From: Paenibacillus oralis
Lineage (GTDB): Bacteria > Bacillota > Bacilli > Paenibacillales > Paenibacillaceae
Assembly: GCF_003863965.1 (NCBI RefSeq)
Contig: NZ_RRCN01000001.1
Span: forward strand, 727,923-791,922
Length of the DNA: 64,000 nucleotides
Reading direction: 5' to 3'
Shown here: piece after piece, positions 53,355 through 64,000 of the stretch
How positions within the stretch are numbered: the first letter of the stretch is position 1
Layout of the letters: every line of letters starts with the position of its first letter
The notes under the pieces: model-generated
The model's database searches: none
Told to the model about the DNA's origin: nothing
Seen by the model: the letters and a program-made list of their open reading frames with translations, nothing else
Made by a program: the position numbers and the translations under genes

Positions 53355-54443
53355 TTACTGGGCTTTTTCCAACAGTTTTGGCTTGGCAAAAATCATCCGT
53401 CCCGCCGAAGTCTGCAGCACGCTGGTCACCAGAACCTCCGTAATCATCCCGATGTAATCGCGCCCGCCTTCAACAACGATCATCGTGCCGTCGTCCAAAT
53501 AAGCCACGCCCTGTCCATGCTCCTTGCCGTCCTTGATGACTTGTACCATAATTTCCTCGCCCGGCAGCACGACCGGTTTCACGGCATTGGCAAGATCGTT
53601 GATATTCAGCACCGACACACCCTGCAGCTCGCATACCTTGTTAAGGTTAAAATCGTTGGTGACGACTTTGCCCTGCAGCACCTTGGCCAATTTGACCAGC
53701 TTGCTGTCGACCTCGGAAATCTCTTCAAAATCCCCTTCATAAATCATGACTTTAACGTCCAGCTCTTTTTGGATTTTGTTCAAAATGTCGAGTCCGCGGC
53801 GCCCCCGGTTGCGTTTGAGCAAATCCGAGGAGTCGGCGATATGCTGCAGCTCCTCCAGCACAAATTCGGGAATCACGATGGTGCCCTCAATGAACCCGGT
53901 TTTGCAAATATCCGCGATTCTCCCGTCGATAATCACGCTCGTGTCCAAAATTTTATGTTCCTTGGACCCGTGTTCATCCTCGGGGACGGTGCCCCCCCAT
54001 TTTCCCGATTTCCAGAATGATGACAATTCTTCCTTTTTGGCAAGACCTACGTAAAGCCCCATGTACCCAAACAACGCCGATACGGCGAACCGGGCGAAGC
54101 TCTCCAGAGATCCAAGCCAGGTCGCAAGCGGATAGACCATTAAAGAAAGAAGAAGTCCCGCAGTCAATCCGGTCGCGCCGGCAGCCATGTCATTCATCGG
54201 AATCCGGGTCAACGCGGCGATCCACGATTTAATCCTCGCGGATACGACATTTGCAGCCAGCGAAAACAAGAACAAGAACAGCACGGCTCCAACCGCCGCC
54301 ATGATCAAGCTCCCCCCCAGCGGGCTCATGCCATCGAACCAGGAACGAACCGGCTCCGGCATTACGCCCAGCAATCCGCCCTCGGTGTACCCGAACCAAG
54401 CGCCGCACAGGCCGGCTGCGATTCGTAAGTATTTTTTCAGCAC
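53355..54443 (-). CDS. yacL: PIN/TRAM-domain membrane protein (YacL-like)
   Basis: A 362-residue protein with about four N-terminal membrane segments (ending in LLLSLMVYPLATWLGSLESF), a PIN nuclease-type domain (KILDTSVIIDGRIADICKTG near residue 168; RNRGRRGLDILNKIQKE) and a C-terminal TRAM domain that may bind RNA. GTG at 54443 (MLKKYLRIAAGL) is the chosen start, with AGGAGGTGA before it; a 97-codon upstream frame runs through the divergent promoter and was rejected. Bacillus has yacL in the same run. Function is not settled. Confidence 0.9.
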   Translation of the reverse strand: MLKKYLRIAAGLCGAWFGYTEGGLLGVMPEPVRSWFDGMSPLGGSLIMAAVGAVLFLFLFSLAANVVSARIKSWIAALTRIPMNDMAAGATGLTAGLLLSLMVYPLATWLGSLESFARFAVSALFGYMGLYVGLAKKEELSSFWKSGKWGGTVPEDEHGSKEHKILDTSVIIDGRIADICKTGFIEGTIVIPEFVLEELQHIADSSDLLKRNRGRRGLDILNKIQKELDVKVMIYEGDFEEISEVDSKLVKLAKVLQGKVVTNDFNLNKVCELQGVSVLNINDLANAVKPVVLPGEEIMVQVIKDGKEHGQGVAYLDDGTMIVVEGGRDYIGMITEVLVTSVLQTSAGRMIFAKPKLLEKAQ

Positions 54444-54585
54444 GTCTCTCTTCACCTCCTGAATAACTATCTTCGTTATCCAGTATGATCCAAATTTTGG
54501 AGACGTAATCGGTTGAGGATAACTTTTTTTGGAAAACGAAAACGGCCGGTATAAAGGAGAAAGCCCATCGCTATGGGATTTCTGG

Positions 54586-54615
54586 TTGATAAGTGGGGAA
54601 ATTGTGGCATATAAT
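54586..54615 (+). promoter_or_regulatory. Promoter of the plus-strand gene at 54650
   Basis: TTGATA (54586-54591), an 18-bp spacer and TATAAT (54610-54615), followed by AGGTGG before the ATG at 54650. Confidence 0.75.
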
Positions 54616-54649
54616 GAATTCAATTCATAAATATTGAGGTGGATGGAAA

Positions 54650-55045
54650 ATGAGCGCACCAAGCCTTCAGTCTTTTCAAGAACAAGTATCCGATCTGTTG
54701 CTCCGTCACCGCAGTTTGCTGGATGTTTTGTCAAAAATGGGACAAACCAACGCCGCCGCCGTACGTTCCGTGACCAAGTCCGTTACCGAATGCGGCTGCA
54801 TCGAGCTGCATGCCACCAAGCAGGATTTCGAGCCGGGCATGGATTTGCAGCATGCGAAAGAAACGATTGCGAAGCATGTCCATGGCGAGTTATGCGAAAA
54901 CTGCAAGGAATCCATCATCAATGAGCTCGGACGCAACCTTTTCTATATGTCCGCCCTTTGCAATTTACTCGGGATTCAAATGGACGAGATCGTCGAGCGG
55001 GAATCCCAGAAATGCGCCACGTTGGGACTTTTTAATTTATCGTAA
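54650..55045 (+). CDS. Conserved hypothetical protein (cysteine-containing)
   Basis: A 131-residue soluble, mostly helical protein: LLLRHRSLLDVLSKMGQTNA near the start, TKSVTECGCIELHATKQDF, GELCENCKESIINELGRNLF and C-terminal QKCATLGLFNLS. Four to five cysteines (CGC, CENC, KC) might bind metal. Similar genes, labelled DUF1573 as far as I recall, occur at this place in Paenibacillus, but I am not sure of the label. It has its own promoter and terminator and is the only plus-strand core gene in the window. Function unknown. Confidence 0.8.
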   Translation: MSAPSLQSFQEQVSDLLLRHRSLLDVLSKMGQTNAAAVRSVTKSVTECGCIELHATKQDFEPGMDLQHAKETIAKHVHGELCENCKESIINELGRNLFYMSALCNLLGIQMDEIVERESQKCATLGLFNLS

Positions 55046-55107
55046 GGGGCTGTTGATGAAAATGTGCCGCTAAACGATCTACGAAATGCAAAAGTGCAGG
55101 CCAACTT

Positions 55108-55157
55108 AAAAAGGCACCGATCCTTCCGCCCGGCGGAGATCCATGCCTTTTTTTTCG
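55108..55157. terminator. Bidirectional terminator between the 54650 gene and pssA
   Basis: AAAAAGGCACCGATC ... GATCCATGCCTTTTTTTTT forms a stem with TCCGCCCGGCGGA in the middle, with A- and T-runs on both sides. It ends the plus-strand gene and the minus-strand pssA. Confidence 0.85.
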
Positions 55158-55160
55158 TAT

Positions 55161-55889
55161 TCAGTGTTTCGGCCGGTATATTTCTTCCGTTTCGTCTTCG
55201 TTTCTCCGTTTGCGGCGGAGCACTCTGCCGACATTTTGCCGCAGACCGTAGGCGGCGTACAGCAGGAGCGGAATGAAAATCAGCTTGGAAAGCTGATCCG
55301 GAAAAACCACGGCCAGCACAACGGCGATGACGACGACAATGGGCGTATAAGCGACCGCTTTTTTCGGCAGGCCGATTTTTTTGAAATTGGGATATCTGAC
55401 GGTGCTGACCATCAAATAAGACAACAAGATCATAACCGCTGCGCAATAAGTCGCCGAGACATCTTCATAAAACAACGACAGGGTGGCCAGCACTCCGCCC
55501 GCCGCCGGGATCGGCAATCCGACAAAATATCCCGACGCCCCCTTTTGAACGTTGAATCTCGCTAATCTCAAGGCCCCGCACATCGGAAAAAGAGCCGTCA
55601 CCACCCACGCCAAACCGGGCTGAAGTTCCTGAAAAGAGATCAAATACATAATCAATGCCGGAGCAACGCCGAATGAAATAATGTCCGATAAAGAATCGAG
55701 CTCTTTGCCGAATTCGCTTTGGGCGCCCAGCGCCCGCGCGACCCGTCCGTCCAATCCATCGAGCAGCATGGCGACGATCACCATAATGGCGGCTAAGCTA
55801 TAACGCCCTTCCAGCGCCATTATGATCGCCAGCATTCCGAGCAGCATGTTCCCCAAAGTGAACATGTTCGGAATCGATTTCGTAATCAT
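55161..55889 (-). CDS. pssA: CDP-diacylglycerol-serine O-phosphatidyltransferase
   Basis: Makes phosphatidylserine. The 242-residue membrane protein has the CDP-alcohol phosphotransferase motif DGLDGRVARALGAQSEFGKE with LDSLSD after it (residues 44-70), with the conserved Asp residues, and about seven membrane segments. ATG at 55889 follows GAGGTGAAGAG. Position next to disA is typical of Paenibacillus. A psd gene for decarboxylation is not in this window. Confidence 0.92.
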   Translation of the reverse strand: MITKSIPNMFTLGNMLLGMLAIIMALEGRYSLAAIMVIVAMLLDGLDGRVARALGAQSEFGKELDSLSDIISFGVAPALIMYLISFQELQPGLAWVVTALFPMCGALRLARFNVQKGASGYFVGLPIPAAGGVLATLSLFYEDVSATYCAAVMILLSYLMVSTVRYPNFKKIGLPKKAVAYTPIVVVIAVVLAVVFPDQLSKLIFIPLLLYAAYGLRQNVGRVLRRKRRNEDETEEIYRPKH

Positions 55890-55940
55890 CTCTTCACCTC
55901 GAATAGATATTCCTGAACATCATTCATTGATGATAGGGAT

Positions 55941-57020
55941 TTAAATTTGTCTGTCAATGAATACCTGTTCCTGGAGACGCTTTAGTCCTTCCTTGATCGC
56001 CCGTGCCCGGACTTCGCCGATGCCGTCCACCTCGTCGAGCTCTTCGATGCTGGCCATCATGATGTTTGGCAGCTCGTGGAACCGTTCCACCAAATTGTGA
56101 ATGATCACGTTCGGCAGCCGCGGAATTTTATTCAGCACGCGGTAGCCGCGCGGGGAAATGAGTTCCTCGGACGTCGCCGCCGTAGCGGGATAACCGAGCA
56201 GCCGCGTAATATGATTGTCATCGAGCAACTCGTCATCGGTCGAACGCTTGAGGCCCAAAATAATTTCGCGGATCGCCTCATCGCTCTCTTCTTTGGCGTA
56301 GTCCTTGTACAGCAGCCAGGCTTCCTCCTCCATATTGCTGACGAGCTCCTCCATTTGCATGCTGATCAGGCGCCCCTCCGTCCCCAGTTCGTTAATGAAC
56401 CGCTTGATCTCCATCTTGATGCGGATCACCATCTCCACCCGCTGAATCACGTTCACCACTTCGGGCAAAGAGACCAGCTCCTCGAATTCGGAGGCGGTCA
56501 AATTGGTCAAGGCCTGATTGAGCACCGCTCTGTATTTTTCCAAGGTTTGAATCGCCTGATTCGCTTTAGTCAAAATAACGCCGATTTCCTTAAGTGCGTA
56601 CCGGATGTTTCCCTGGTACAACGTAATGATGTTGCGGCGCTGGGAGATGGAAACAACAAGCTTGCCGGTCTGTTTGGCCACCCGTTCGGCGGTGCGGTGG
56701 CGGATTCCCGTTTCCGCAGACGAAATGGAGGAATCCGGTATCAGCTGTGTGTTCGCGTACAGGATCCGCTTTAAATCTTCGCTGAGGATGATCGCCCCGT
56801 CCATTTTGGCGAGTTCGTAAAGATAGTTCGGCGAGAAATCGCAGTTGATGGAGAAGCCCCCCTCCACGACCTCCATCACCTCCGGGCTGTAGCCGACGAC
56901 GATCAGTCCCCCGGTTTTGGCCCGAAGTACGTTTTCGAGCCCGTCGCGAAAGGCCGTTCCCGGAGCAACGAGCCTCAGCAATTCATTCATTTTTTCCGTT
57001 TGGGTAGTTTCTTTCATCAT
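55941..57020 (-). CDS. disA: DNA-integrity scanning diadenylate cyclase DisA
   Basis: Makes the second messenger c-di-AMP and halts when it meets branched DNA. The 359-residue protein has the DAC domain with [10 protein letters not shown] near residue 74 and [10 protein letters not shown] near 107 (catalytic motifs DGA and RHR), a helical spine, and a C-terminal helix-hairpin-helix ([20 protein letters not shown]) for DNA. ATG at 57020 follows GGGGGC. It lies 10 bp after radA, with which it is coupled in function. Confidence 0.97.
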   Translation of the reverse strand: MMKETTQTEKMNELLRLVAPGTAFRDGLENVLRAKTGGLIVVGYSPEVMEVVEGGFSINCDFSPNYLYELAKMDGAIILSEDLKRILYANTQLIPDSSISSAETGIRHRTAERVAKQTGKLVVSISQRRNIITLYQGNIRYALKEIGVILTKANQAIQTLEKYRAVLNQALTNLTASEFEELVSLPEVVNVIQRVEMVIRIKMEIKRFINELGTEGRLISMQMEELVSNMEEEAWLLYKDYAKEESDEAIREIILGLKRSTDDELLDDNHITRLLGYPATAATSEELISPRGYRVLNKIPRLPNVIIHNLVERFHELPNIMMASIEELDEVDGIGEVRARAIKEGLKRLQEQVFIDRQI

Positions 57021-57030
57021 TCAATGCCCC

Positions 57031-58398
57031 CTAATCTAACGCAACAGCTAGCGCATCTGCAACGGTATTTACGCCAATCAACTCGATTCCTTGCGGTCCT
57101 TTCCATCCTTTCATGCTCTTCTCCGGCAAAATCACCCGTTTAAAGCCCAGCTTGGCCGCTTCCTTGACCCGCTGCTCGGCCCGGGACACCGCTCTTACCT
57201 CGCCGGTCAAGCCCACCTCCCCGAAAATGACGTCGTACGGCTTGGTCGGTATATCGCGGAAACTGGACGCCACGCTGACCGCGATCGCCAGATCCACCGC
57301 CGGTTCATCCAGCTTGGCGCCGCCGGCCAGATTGACGTAAGCATCCTGATTTTGCAGGAACATACCCATTCTTTTCTCAAGCACGGCGAGGATCAGGTTC
57401 ATGCGCTGATGATCCACACCGGTCGCCATCCTGCGCGGGGAAGGAAAATGCGTGGCCGCGATCAAAGCCTGCAGTTCCACCAGCATCGGCCGCGTCCCCT
57501 CCATGCTGGCCACGACCGTGGAGCCGGCCACCCCAAGCGGCCGTTCCGACAGAAACAACTCCGACGGGTTGGCGACCTCGGACAGACCGGATTCATTCAT
57601 CTCGAAAATGCCGATTTCGTTGGTGGAGCCAAAGCGGTTTTTGACCGCCCGCAGCAGGCGGTAAGAGTGATGCCGTTCCCCTTCAAAATAAAGCACGCAG
57701 TCGACCATATGCTCAAGCAGTCTCGGGCCGGCGATCGCGCCTTCCTTGGTCACATGGCCAACCAACACGGTGGCGATCCCCTGCCCTTTGGCGATGCGCA
57801 TGAACCGGGCCGTACATTCCCGCACCTGCGACACGCTGCCCGGCGCGCTGGTCACCTCCGGCAGGTACACCGTCTGAATCGAGTCGATGACGAGAAAATC
57901 CGGCGCAACGCTTTCGATCGCCTCTTCGATACCGTCCATGCTGCTTTCGCACAAAACGAACAGTTCGGGACAAAGCGCGCCGAGGCGCTCCGCCCGTAGC
58001 TTGGTCTGGCGTACGGATTCCTCCCCCGAGATATACAATACTTTAAGCCCGGACCGGGCCAATTCATGCGACGTTTGCAGCAGCAGCGTCGATTTGCCGA
58101 TTCCGGGGTCTCCGCCGACGAGCACCAGCGATCCCGGGACAACTCCCCCGCCAAGCACGCGGTTTAATTCCCCGATTCCGGTTTGAATCCGGGGTTCCTT
58201 GCCGCTCTCTATATTTATGATCGAAAGCGGCTTTTCTTTCGCATGAAATAACCCGGAATTCAGCCCTTGCGTTCTAACGGTCTTCACCGTTTCCTCCACC
58301 ATCGAATTCCACGCGCCGCACCCCGGGCACTTGCCGTACCACTTGGGCGATTCGTAACCGCATTCGCCGCAAAAAAACTTTGTTTTTACTTTAACCAT
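57031..58398 (-). CDS. radA: DNA repair protein RadA (Sms)
   Basis: RecA-like branch-migration helicase. The 455-residue protein has an N-terminal zinc finger ([20 protein letters not shown], residues 10-29), Walker [13 protein letters not shown] near 94, the RadA-specific KNRFGS near 254, and a Lon-protease-like C-terminal domain. ATG follows AAGGAGAGATAA. It is between clpC and disA as in Bacillus. Confidence 0.97.
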   Translation of the reverse strand: MVKVKTKFFCGECGYESPKWYGKCPGCGAWNSMVEETVKTVRTQGLNSGLFHAKEKPLSIINIESGKEPRIQTGIGELNRVLGGGVVPGSLVLVGGDPGIGKSTLLLQTSHELARSGLKVLYISGEESVRQTKLRAERLGALCPELFVLCESSMDGIEEAIESVAPDFLVIDSIQTVYLPEVTSAPGSVSQVRECTARFMRIAKGQGIATVLVGHVTKEGAIAGPRLLEHMVDCVLYFEGERHHSYRLLRAVKNRFGSTNEIGIFEMNESGLSEVANPSELFLSERPLGVAGSTVVASMEGTRPMLVELQALIAATHFPSPRRMATGVDHQRMNLILAVLEKRMGMFLQNQDAYVNLAGGAKLDEPAVDLAIAVSVASSFRDIPTKPYDVIFGEVGLTGEVRAVSRAEQRVKEAAKLGFKRVILPEKSMKGWKGPQGIELIGVNTVADALAVALD

Positions 58399-58533
58399 TT
58401 ATCTCTCCTTCTCATCTACGCAAAATATGACAAATCTTGCAAATCCGGTTCCGCTGATGTATATTCAAATTTTACCATTCTTTGAGAATTCGCGTAAAGT
58501 TTTTAAGGCCTTTGCAAAAAAAGAAACTGGATG

Positions 58534-58573
58534 AAAAAAAGCAGCTCCAAAGCACCGCTTGGAAGCTGCCTTT
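58534..58573 (-). terminator. Terminator of the ctsR-mcsA-mcsB-clpC operon
   Basis: GCAGCTTCCAAGC and GCTTTGGAGCTGC form a 13-bp stem with one or two mismatches, loop of 3, followed by TTTTTTT on the minus strand, about 75 bp after the clpC stop. Confidence 0.88.
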
Positions 58574-58646
58574 TATATATTTCATCGGCTTTAACATGGT
58601 TCTTTTTTAGGCCGTACGCAAAAGTCAAGGACTTTTCAGCCTAGAT

Positions 58647-61091
<2,445 letters not shown>

Positions 61092-61123
61092 CTTCTCCTA
61101 CACCTCCATAGTTAATCTACCCT

Positions 61124-62182
61124 TTATTTACCCACTCGTTCGCGAATGAGTTTGGCGCGGTACATATCCCGTTCTGCCGGGGACATGCTGCCGCTGAATT
61201 TCTTTTGCAAAAAACCGGGCTGCGTGAGCACGTTCAATTCATTCAGCACCTCCGTGGGGACCGAATCGATCAGTCCGAGATCCACGCCGAGCCGAACATC
61301 GGACAGCCGCTGCGCCGCTTCCTTAGAATCGATGATGGCGGCGTGCGACAAAATCCCGTAGGAGCGCATCACCCGGTCCATCATCCGAAGCCGAGATTCC
61401 CCGATCAGCTTCTCTCTGGCTGTTTTCTCATGCTGAATGATCTGCAGGACAACCCCGTATAAATTTTCTATAATCTCCGCTTCGCTTTGTCCTAGTGTAA
61501 TCTGATTTGAGATTTGAAACAAGTTCCCCGTCGCTTCGCTGCCCTCGCCGTAGATGCCGCGCACCGTCAGTCCCACTTGCGACACCGCCGACAAAATCCG
61601 GTTGATCTGCTGCGTCAGCACCAATGCCGGGAGATGCATCATCACCGAAGCCCGCAGGCCGGTGCCGACATTCGTCGGGCAGCTGGTCAAGAAGCCGCGG
61701 CGGTCGTCAAAGGCGTAATCGACATGGGCTTCAAAAATATCGTCGATCGCCGTCGCCTTTTCCCAAGCCTCCTGCACCTGGAATCCCGGATACAAACATT
61801 GGATTCGCAAATGGTCCTCTTCGTTCACCATAATGCTGAGACTTTCGTCTTCGCTGATGAACACCGCCCCGTTTCTGGATTCGTTCGCCAGGTTGGGACT
61901 GATCAGATGCTTCTCCACCAATACCCGCTTGTCGAGATCGTCGAGGTCCGCAAGCAGTACTGGATGCAGCTTGCCGAAAGGCTTCAATCGCTCGTCGGAC
62001 AGCACGGTTTGAAGCTGCTCCAGCACCTCTTCGGACTGCTGGTTGGTGGACAGCATCGGGAACGGCTGATGCTGCAGGTTGCGGGCGATTCTTACCCGGC
62101 TGCTGATCACGATATCCGACTGTTTGCCTTCCCGCTTCATCCACTCGCTTAGCGGCTGTTCAGTAAAACGGAGTTTTGACAC
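61124..62182 (-). CDS. mcsB: Protein arginine kinase McsB
   Basis: Phosphorylates arginines on proteins, marking them for ClpCP, and inactivates CtsR. The 352-residue protein is of the phosphagen kinase family: SSRVRIARNLQHQPFPML near residue 28, CPTNVGTGLRASVMMHLPAL near 165 with the reactive Cys, and RGIYGEGSEATGNLFQISNQ near 207. The start is GTG at 62182 with AGGAGGG seven bases before; the nearby ATG (62189) is out of frame. It is 12 bp after mcsA. Confidence 0.97.
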   Translation of the reverse strand: MSKLRFTEQPLSEWMKREGKQSDIVISSRVRIARNLQHQPFPMLSTNQQSEEVLEQLQTVLSDERLKPFGKLHPVLLADLDDLDKRVLVEKHLISPNLANESRNGAVFISEDESLSIMVNEEDHLRIQCLYPGFQVQEAWEKATAIDDIFEAHVDYAFDDRRGFLTSCPTNVGTGLRASVMMHLPALVLTQQINRILSAVSQVGLTVRGIYGEGSEATGNLFQISNQITLGQSEAEIIENLYGVVLQIIQHEKTAREKLIGESRLRMMDRVMRSYGILSHAAIIDSKEAAQRLSDVRLGVDLGLIDSVPTEVLNELNVLTQPGFLQKKFSGSMSPAERDMYRAKLIRERVGK

Positions 62183-62194
62183 CCTGCATCCCTC

Positions 62195-62719
62195 CTACTC
62201 TGCGGAAATGTTCTTCTCAAGCTCGCGGATCTGGTCCCGAAGCGCTGCGGCTTCCTCGAATTCTTCCTGCAGAATCCGGTACTGCAGCTCGCGGCGAAGA
62301 TCGTCGAGCTTGCGCTTCACTTGAATGCGTCCGCCGGTCCGTTTCGGCACCTTCCCGACATGGACCGTGTTGCCGTGTACTCTTTTGAAAAGCGGGTCCA
62401 GGCGGTCGTTGAAATATTTGTAGCAAGAGCTGCAGCCGAAACGGCCGATTTTGCTGAACTGGGAATAGGTCATGCCGCACTCTTCACAGCGCGCGGTTTC
62501 GGGACTTTTGGTTCCGGAAACCTGGCCTTTGCTTGACGGGCTCAAATCAAGAAAACCCGACAGCAGGTTGTGGATCGAAAAACCGCCCGAGGTTCCCGGG
62601 AGCATTTCTCCCTTTTCACGGGCACAGGCTTCACATATGTGAAACTCCGTTTTTTCCCCGTTCACGATTTTGGTGAAATGCAGGGTTGCCGGGCGCTTGC
62701 CGCATTCTTGACATTGCAT
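62195..62719 (-). CDS. mcsA: McsA, zinc-finger activator of McsB
   Basis: Partner of McsB in arginine phosphorylation. The 174-residue protein has CxxC motifs CQECGKRPATLHFTK (3-6), CEACAREKG near 30, CEECGMTYSQF near 78 and CSSCYKYF near 93 and a C-terminal UVR domain (LRRELQYRILQEEFEEAAAL). ATG at 62719 follows AAAGGAGGG; the upstream extension was rejected. It is between ctsR and mcsB. Confidence 0.96.
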   Translation of the reverse strand: MQCQECGKRPATLHFTKIVNGEKTEFHICEACAREKGEMLPGTSGGFSIHNLLSGFLDLSPSSKGQVSGTKSPETARCEECGMTYSQFSKIGRFGCSSCYKYFNDRLDPLFKRVHGNTVHVGKVPKRTGGRIQVKRKLDDLRRELQYRILQEEFEEAAALRDQIRELEKNISAE

Positions 62720-62748
62720 AGGTGTCCCTCCTTTATGGGATAGACTGC

Positions 62749-62790
62749 TATCCAACCTTCTCGGTGCTGAAAACCGACCTTTTTGAACAT
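62749..62790. repeat. Right-end fragment of MITE-like family 1
   Basis: ATCCAACCTTCTCGGTGCTG followed by AAAACCGACCTTTTTGAACA matches the right end of the full element at 30226-30410 (positions 30361-30401). It lies between ctsR and mcsA inside the operon. Confidence 0.8.
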
Positions 62791-62812
62791 GCGCTTAATC
62801 CTAACGCTGCCC

Positions 62813-63271
62813 CTAACTCAACAAAGCAATCAGCATCGCTTTCATTAGTTTTGCCCGAATCTGGTCGCGGTACGGCAGTTTGATCGCCAGGACATCACGG
62901 GAGATGGCGGAACGCATCAGCGCCGCTTCCCGGCGGCTTAAAAACCGGGCTTCTTCCAGTTGATAAATAAGCCCTTCGGCCGCGGTCTGCCCGATCTCGT
63001 CCCCGATCGTGTGCTGCAGGTGGGTGTGCAGCGAAGTCGGACCCGGCAGTTCAATCCGCCGAATTCGCACGTAACCGCCGCCACCGCGCTTGCTTTCGAC
63101 CAGGTACCCTTTCTCCAGCGTAAACCGTGTGCTGATCACGTAATTGATCTGCGACGGCACGCAGGAAAACTGGTCGGCAAGATCGTTACGCTGAATTTCT
63201 ATCGTTCCTTCAGGACTTTCATGCAAAATACTCTTGAGATATTTTTCAATGATATCTGAGATATTACGCAT
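62813..63271 (-). CDS. ctsR: Transcriptional repressor CtsR
   Basis: Represses clp and heat-shock genes. The 152-residue protein has a winged HTH (NDLADQFSCVPSQINYVIST near residue 28, and the glycine-rich wing SKRGGGGYVRIRRIEL near 60 that senses heat) and a C-terminal dimer domain. ATG at 63271 is preceded by GGAGGATGAG. It is the first gene of the operon with mcsA, mcsB and clpC. Confidence 0.97.
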   Translation of the reverse strand: MRNISDIIEKYLKSILHESPEGTIEIQRNDLADQFSCVPSQINYVISTRFTLEKGYLVESKRGGGGYVRIRRIELPGPTSLHTHLQHTIGDEIGQTAAEGLIYQLEEARFLSRREAALMRSAISRDVLAIKLPYRDQIRAKLMKAMLIALLS

Positions 63272-63380
63272 TCACTCATCCTCCATTGTTCCAAACGTGA
63301 AGCTCCTAAAAACTCGTGCTGTGCTGTACTGTACTGTACTGTATACCAGCTACCAGCAGCATATGGCGCCGCCGGGCCCC

Positions 63381-63440
63381 TGTTGACTTTGACTTTCTTT
63401 GACTTTATTCACATTATACCATATTTTAATGATTTGCCAA
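63381..63440 (-). promoter_or_regulatory. ctsR operon promoter with CtsR operator
   Basis: TTGGCA (63435-63440), 16 bp, TATAAT (63413-63418). Directly downstream are CtsR heptads AGTCAAA twice (63398-63404 and 63388-63394) and a third AGTCAAC (63381-63388), matching the known direct-repeat operator. CtsR would cover the transcription start, so the operon is autoregulated. Confidence 0.9.
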
Positions 63441-63516
63441 GAGGGCTTCCCCAATCAATTTCAGTGTGATCGACCGGAGGCAAAAATATTCGTGCTGCAG
63501 GAGGTATCAAAACAGC

Positions 63517-63561
63517 AAAAAGCACGATTTACGGCCTGTCAGCCTTGTAATCGTGCTTTTT
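63517..63561. terminator. Bidirectional terminator upstream of ctsR
   Basis: AAAAAGCACGATT and AATCGTGCTTTTT are perfect arms around an 18-base loop. It separates the ctsR promoter from the rRNA operon. Confidence 0.88.
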
Positions 63562-63619
63562 CGACATTTTAGCGACACGAGGCCTCCCCCTTCGCCCTCC
63601 CGGCCCCCTGTAACCCCGC

Positions 63620-63804
63620 CTAACGGACTGAAATGACCTTATCCGCTCATTTCCCGGGTATTTCCCGTTCTAACGGACACAGGCGACCCTATTTCGCTCT
63701 AAACCCGTTCATCCAGGCCGATTTGAGATAAATAAGGTCATCTGTGTCCGTTACATTTTGCAAACCTCCGTTTTCCCTCAAATAACGGCTCTGGTGTCCC
63801 TTAG
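63620..63804. repeat. 185-bp four-arm repeat element, copy C
   Basis: Direct arms CTAACGGACTGAAATGACC (63620) and CTAACGGACACAGGCGACCC (63670) are 50 bp apart; inverted arms GTGTCCGTTA (63744-63753) and GTGTCCCTTAG (63794-63804) are 50 bp apart. It is the same sequence variant as copy A (16507-16691), with similarity going on into CTCCTCCCCTCTCTACC on the right. It lies between ctsR and the 5S rRNA terminator. Confidence 0.88.
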
Positions 63805-63867
63805 CCGCCAGGTCCTTCTTCTCCTCCCCTCTCTACCTACGATTTGCCCTCTACCATGCCGGATATT

Positions 63868-63896
63868 AAAAAAACACCGCCGAGTTATCGGCGGTG
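63868..63896 (-). terminator. Terminator of the rRNA operon
   Basis: CACCGCCGA and TCGGCGGTG form a perfect 9-bp stem with a 4-base loop, followed by seven T residues on the minus strand, 13 bp after the 5S gene. Confidence 0.92.
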
Positions 63897-63908
63897 CTCT
63901 TCTATCTT

Positions 63909-64000
63909 GCTTGGCGGCGTCCTACTCTCCCAGGACCCTTCGGTCCAAGTACCATCGGCGCTGGAGGGCTTAACGGCCGTGTTCGGGATGGGTACGCGTG
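63909..64000 (-). rRNA. rrf: 5S ribosomal RNA (5' end outside window)
   Basis: On the minus strand the sequence runs CACGCGTACCCATCCCGAAC, then CACGGCCGTTAAGCCCTCCA, GTACTTGGACCGAAGGGTCC and GAGAGTAGGACGCCGCCAAGC, the 3' three quarters of a bacterial 5S rRNA. About 25 bases of the 5' end are beyond the window. Its presence shows that an rRNA operon precedes the ctsR region. Confidence 0.97.

Overview
The window is a chromosomal segment of a low-to-medium GC, endospore-forming Firmicute, most likely a Paenibacillus or close relative. The evidence is the Bacillus-type gene order (ctsR-mcsA-mcsB-clpC-radA-disA ... sigH-rpmG-secE-nusG ... rpoB-rpoC ... S10/spc/alpha cluster), SigH, DisA, CtsR and McsB, a cysteine T-box, and pssA next to disA. 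Genus is inferred from gene order and protein similarity recalled from memory; no search was run. Almost every gene is on the minus strand, so transcription runs from right to left.

Right to left: the end of an rRNA operon (5S rRNA, partial) with its terminator; the CtsR-controlled heat-shock operon ctsR-mcsA-mcsB-clpC; radA and disA; pssA; a small divergent gene of unknown function; a PIN/TRAM membrane protein; ispD and ispF (isoprenoid precursors); gltX; a cysteine T-box leader before cysE-cysS; mrnC, rlmB, rae1 (RNA processing); sigH; rpmG-secE-nusG; rplK-rplA; the L10 leader with rplJ-rplL; a methyltransferase; rpoB-rpoC; a L7Ae-type K-turn protein; rpsL-rpsG-fusA-tuf. Then comes about 10 kb of accessory DNA (16.4-26.2 kb): a sugar-type ABC importer without its ATPase, a DUF4127 protein, an RpiR regulator and an FAD oxidoreductase in one operon, followed by a nested pair of insertion sequences. 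Left of this the S10-spc-alpha cluster runs from rpsJ to rplQ (27 ribosomal proteins with secY, adk, map, infA and rpoA), ending at a terminator and a partial truA.

The core genes work together in transcription (rpoA, rpoB, rpoC, nusG, sigH), ribosome assembly and translation (ribosomal proteins, infA, fusA, tuf, gltX, cysS, map), secretion (secY, secE), stress control (CtsR/McsA/McsB/ClpC) and RNA turnover (mrnC, rae1, rlmB).

The most unusual content is in the intergenic DNA. Four elements (16507-16691, 49056-49239, 52337-52521, 63620-63804) have one architecture: two direct repeat arms 50-52 bp apart followed by two inverted arms 50-51 bp apart, 184-185 bp in all. They use three quite different arm sequences, so geometry seems conserved while sequence drifts. 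Two MITE-like families, a three-hairpin series between rpmJ and infA, and two tandem hairpins between rplK and rplA occupy other gaps. A transposase gene of IS1595 type has a promoter bracketed by two LexA-type (SOS) boxes. All coordinates were read by eye and may be off by one or two bases for short sites.
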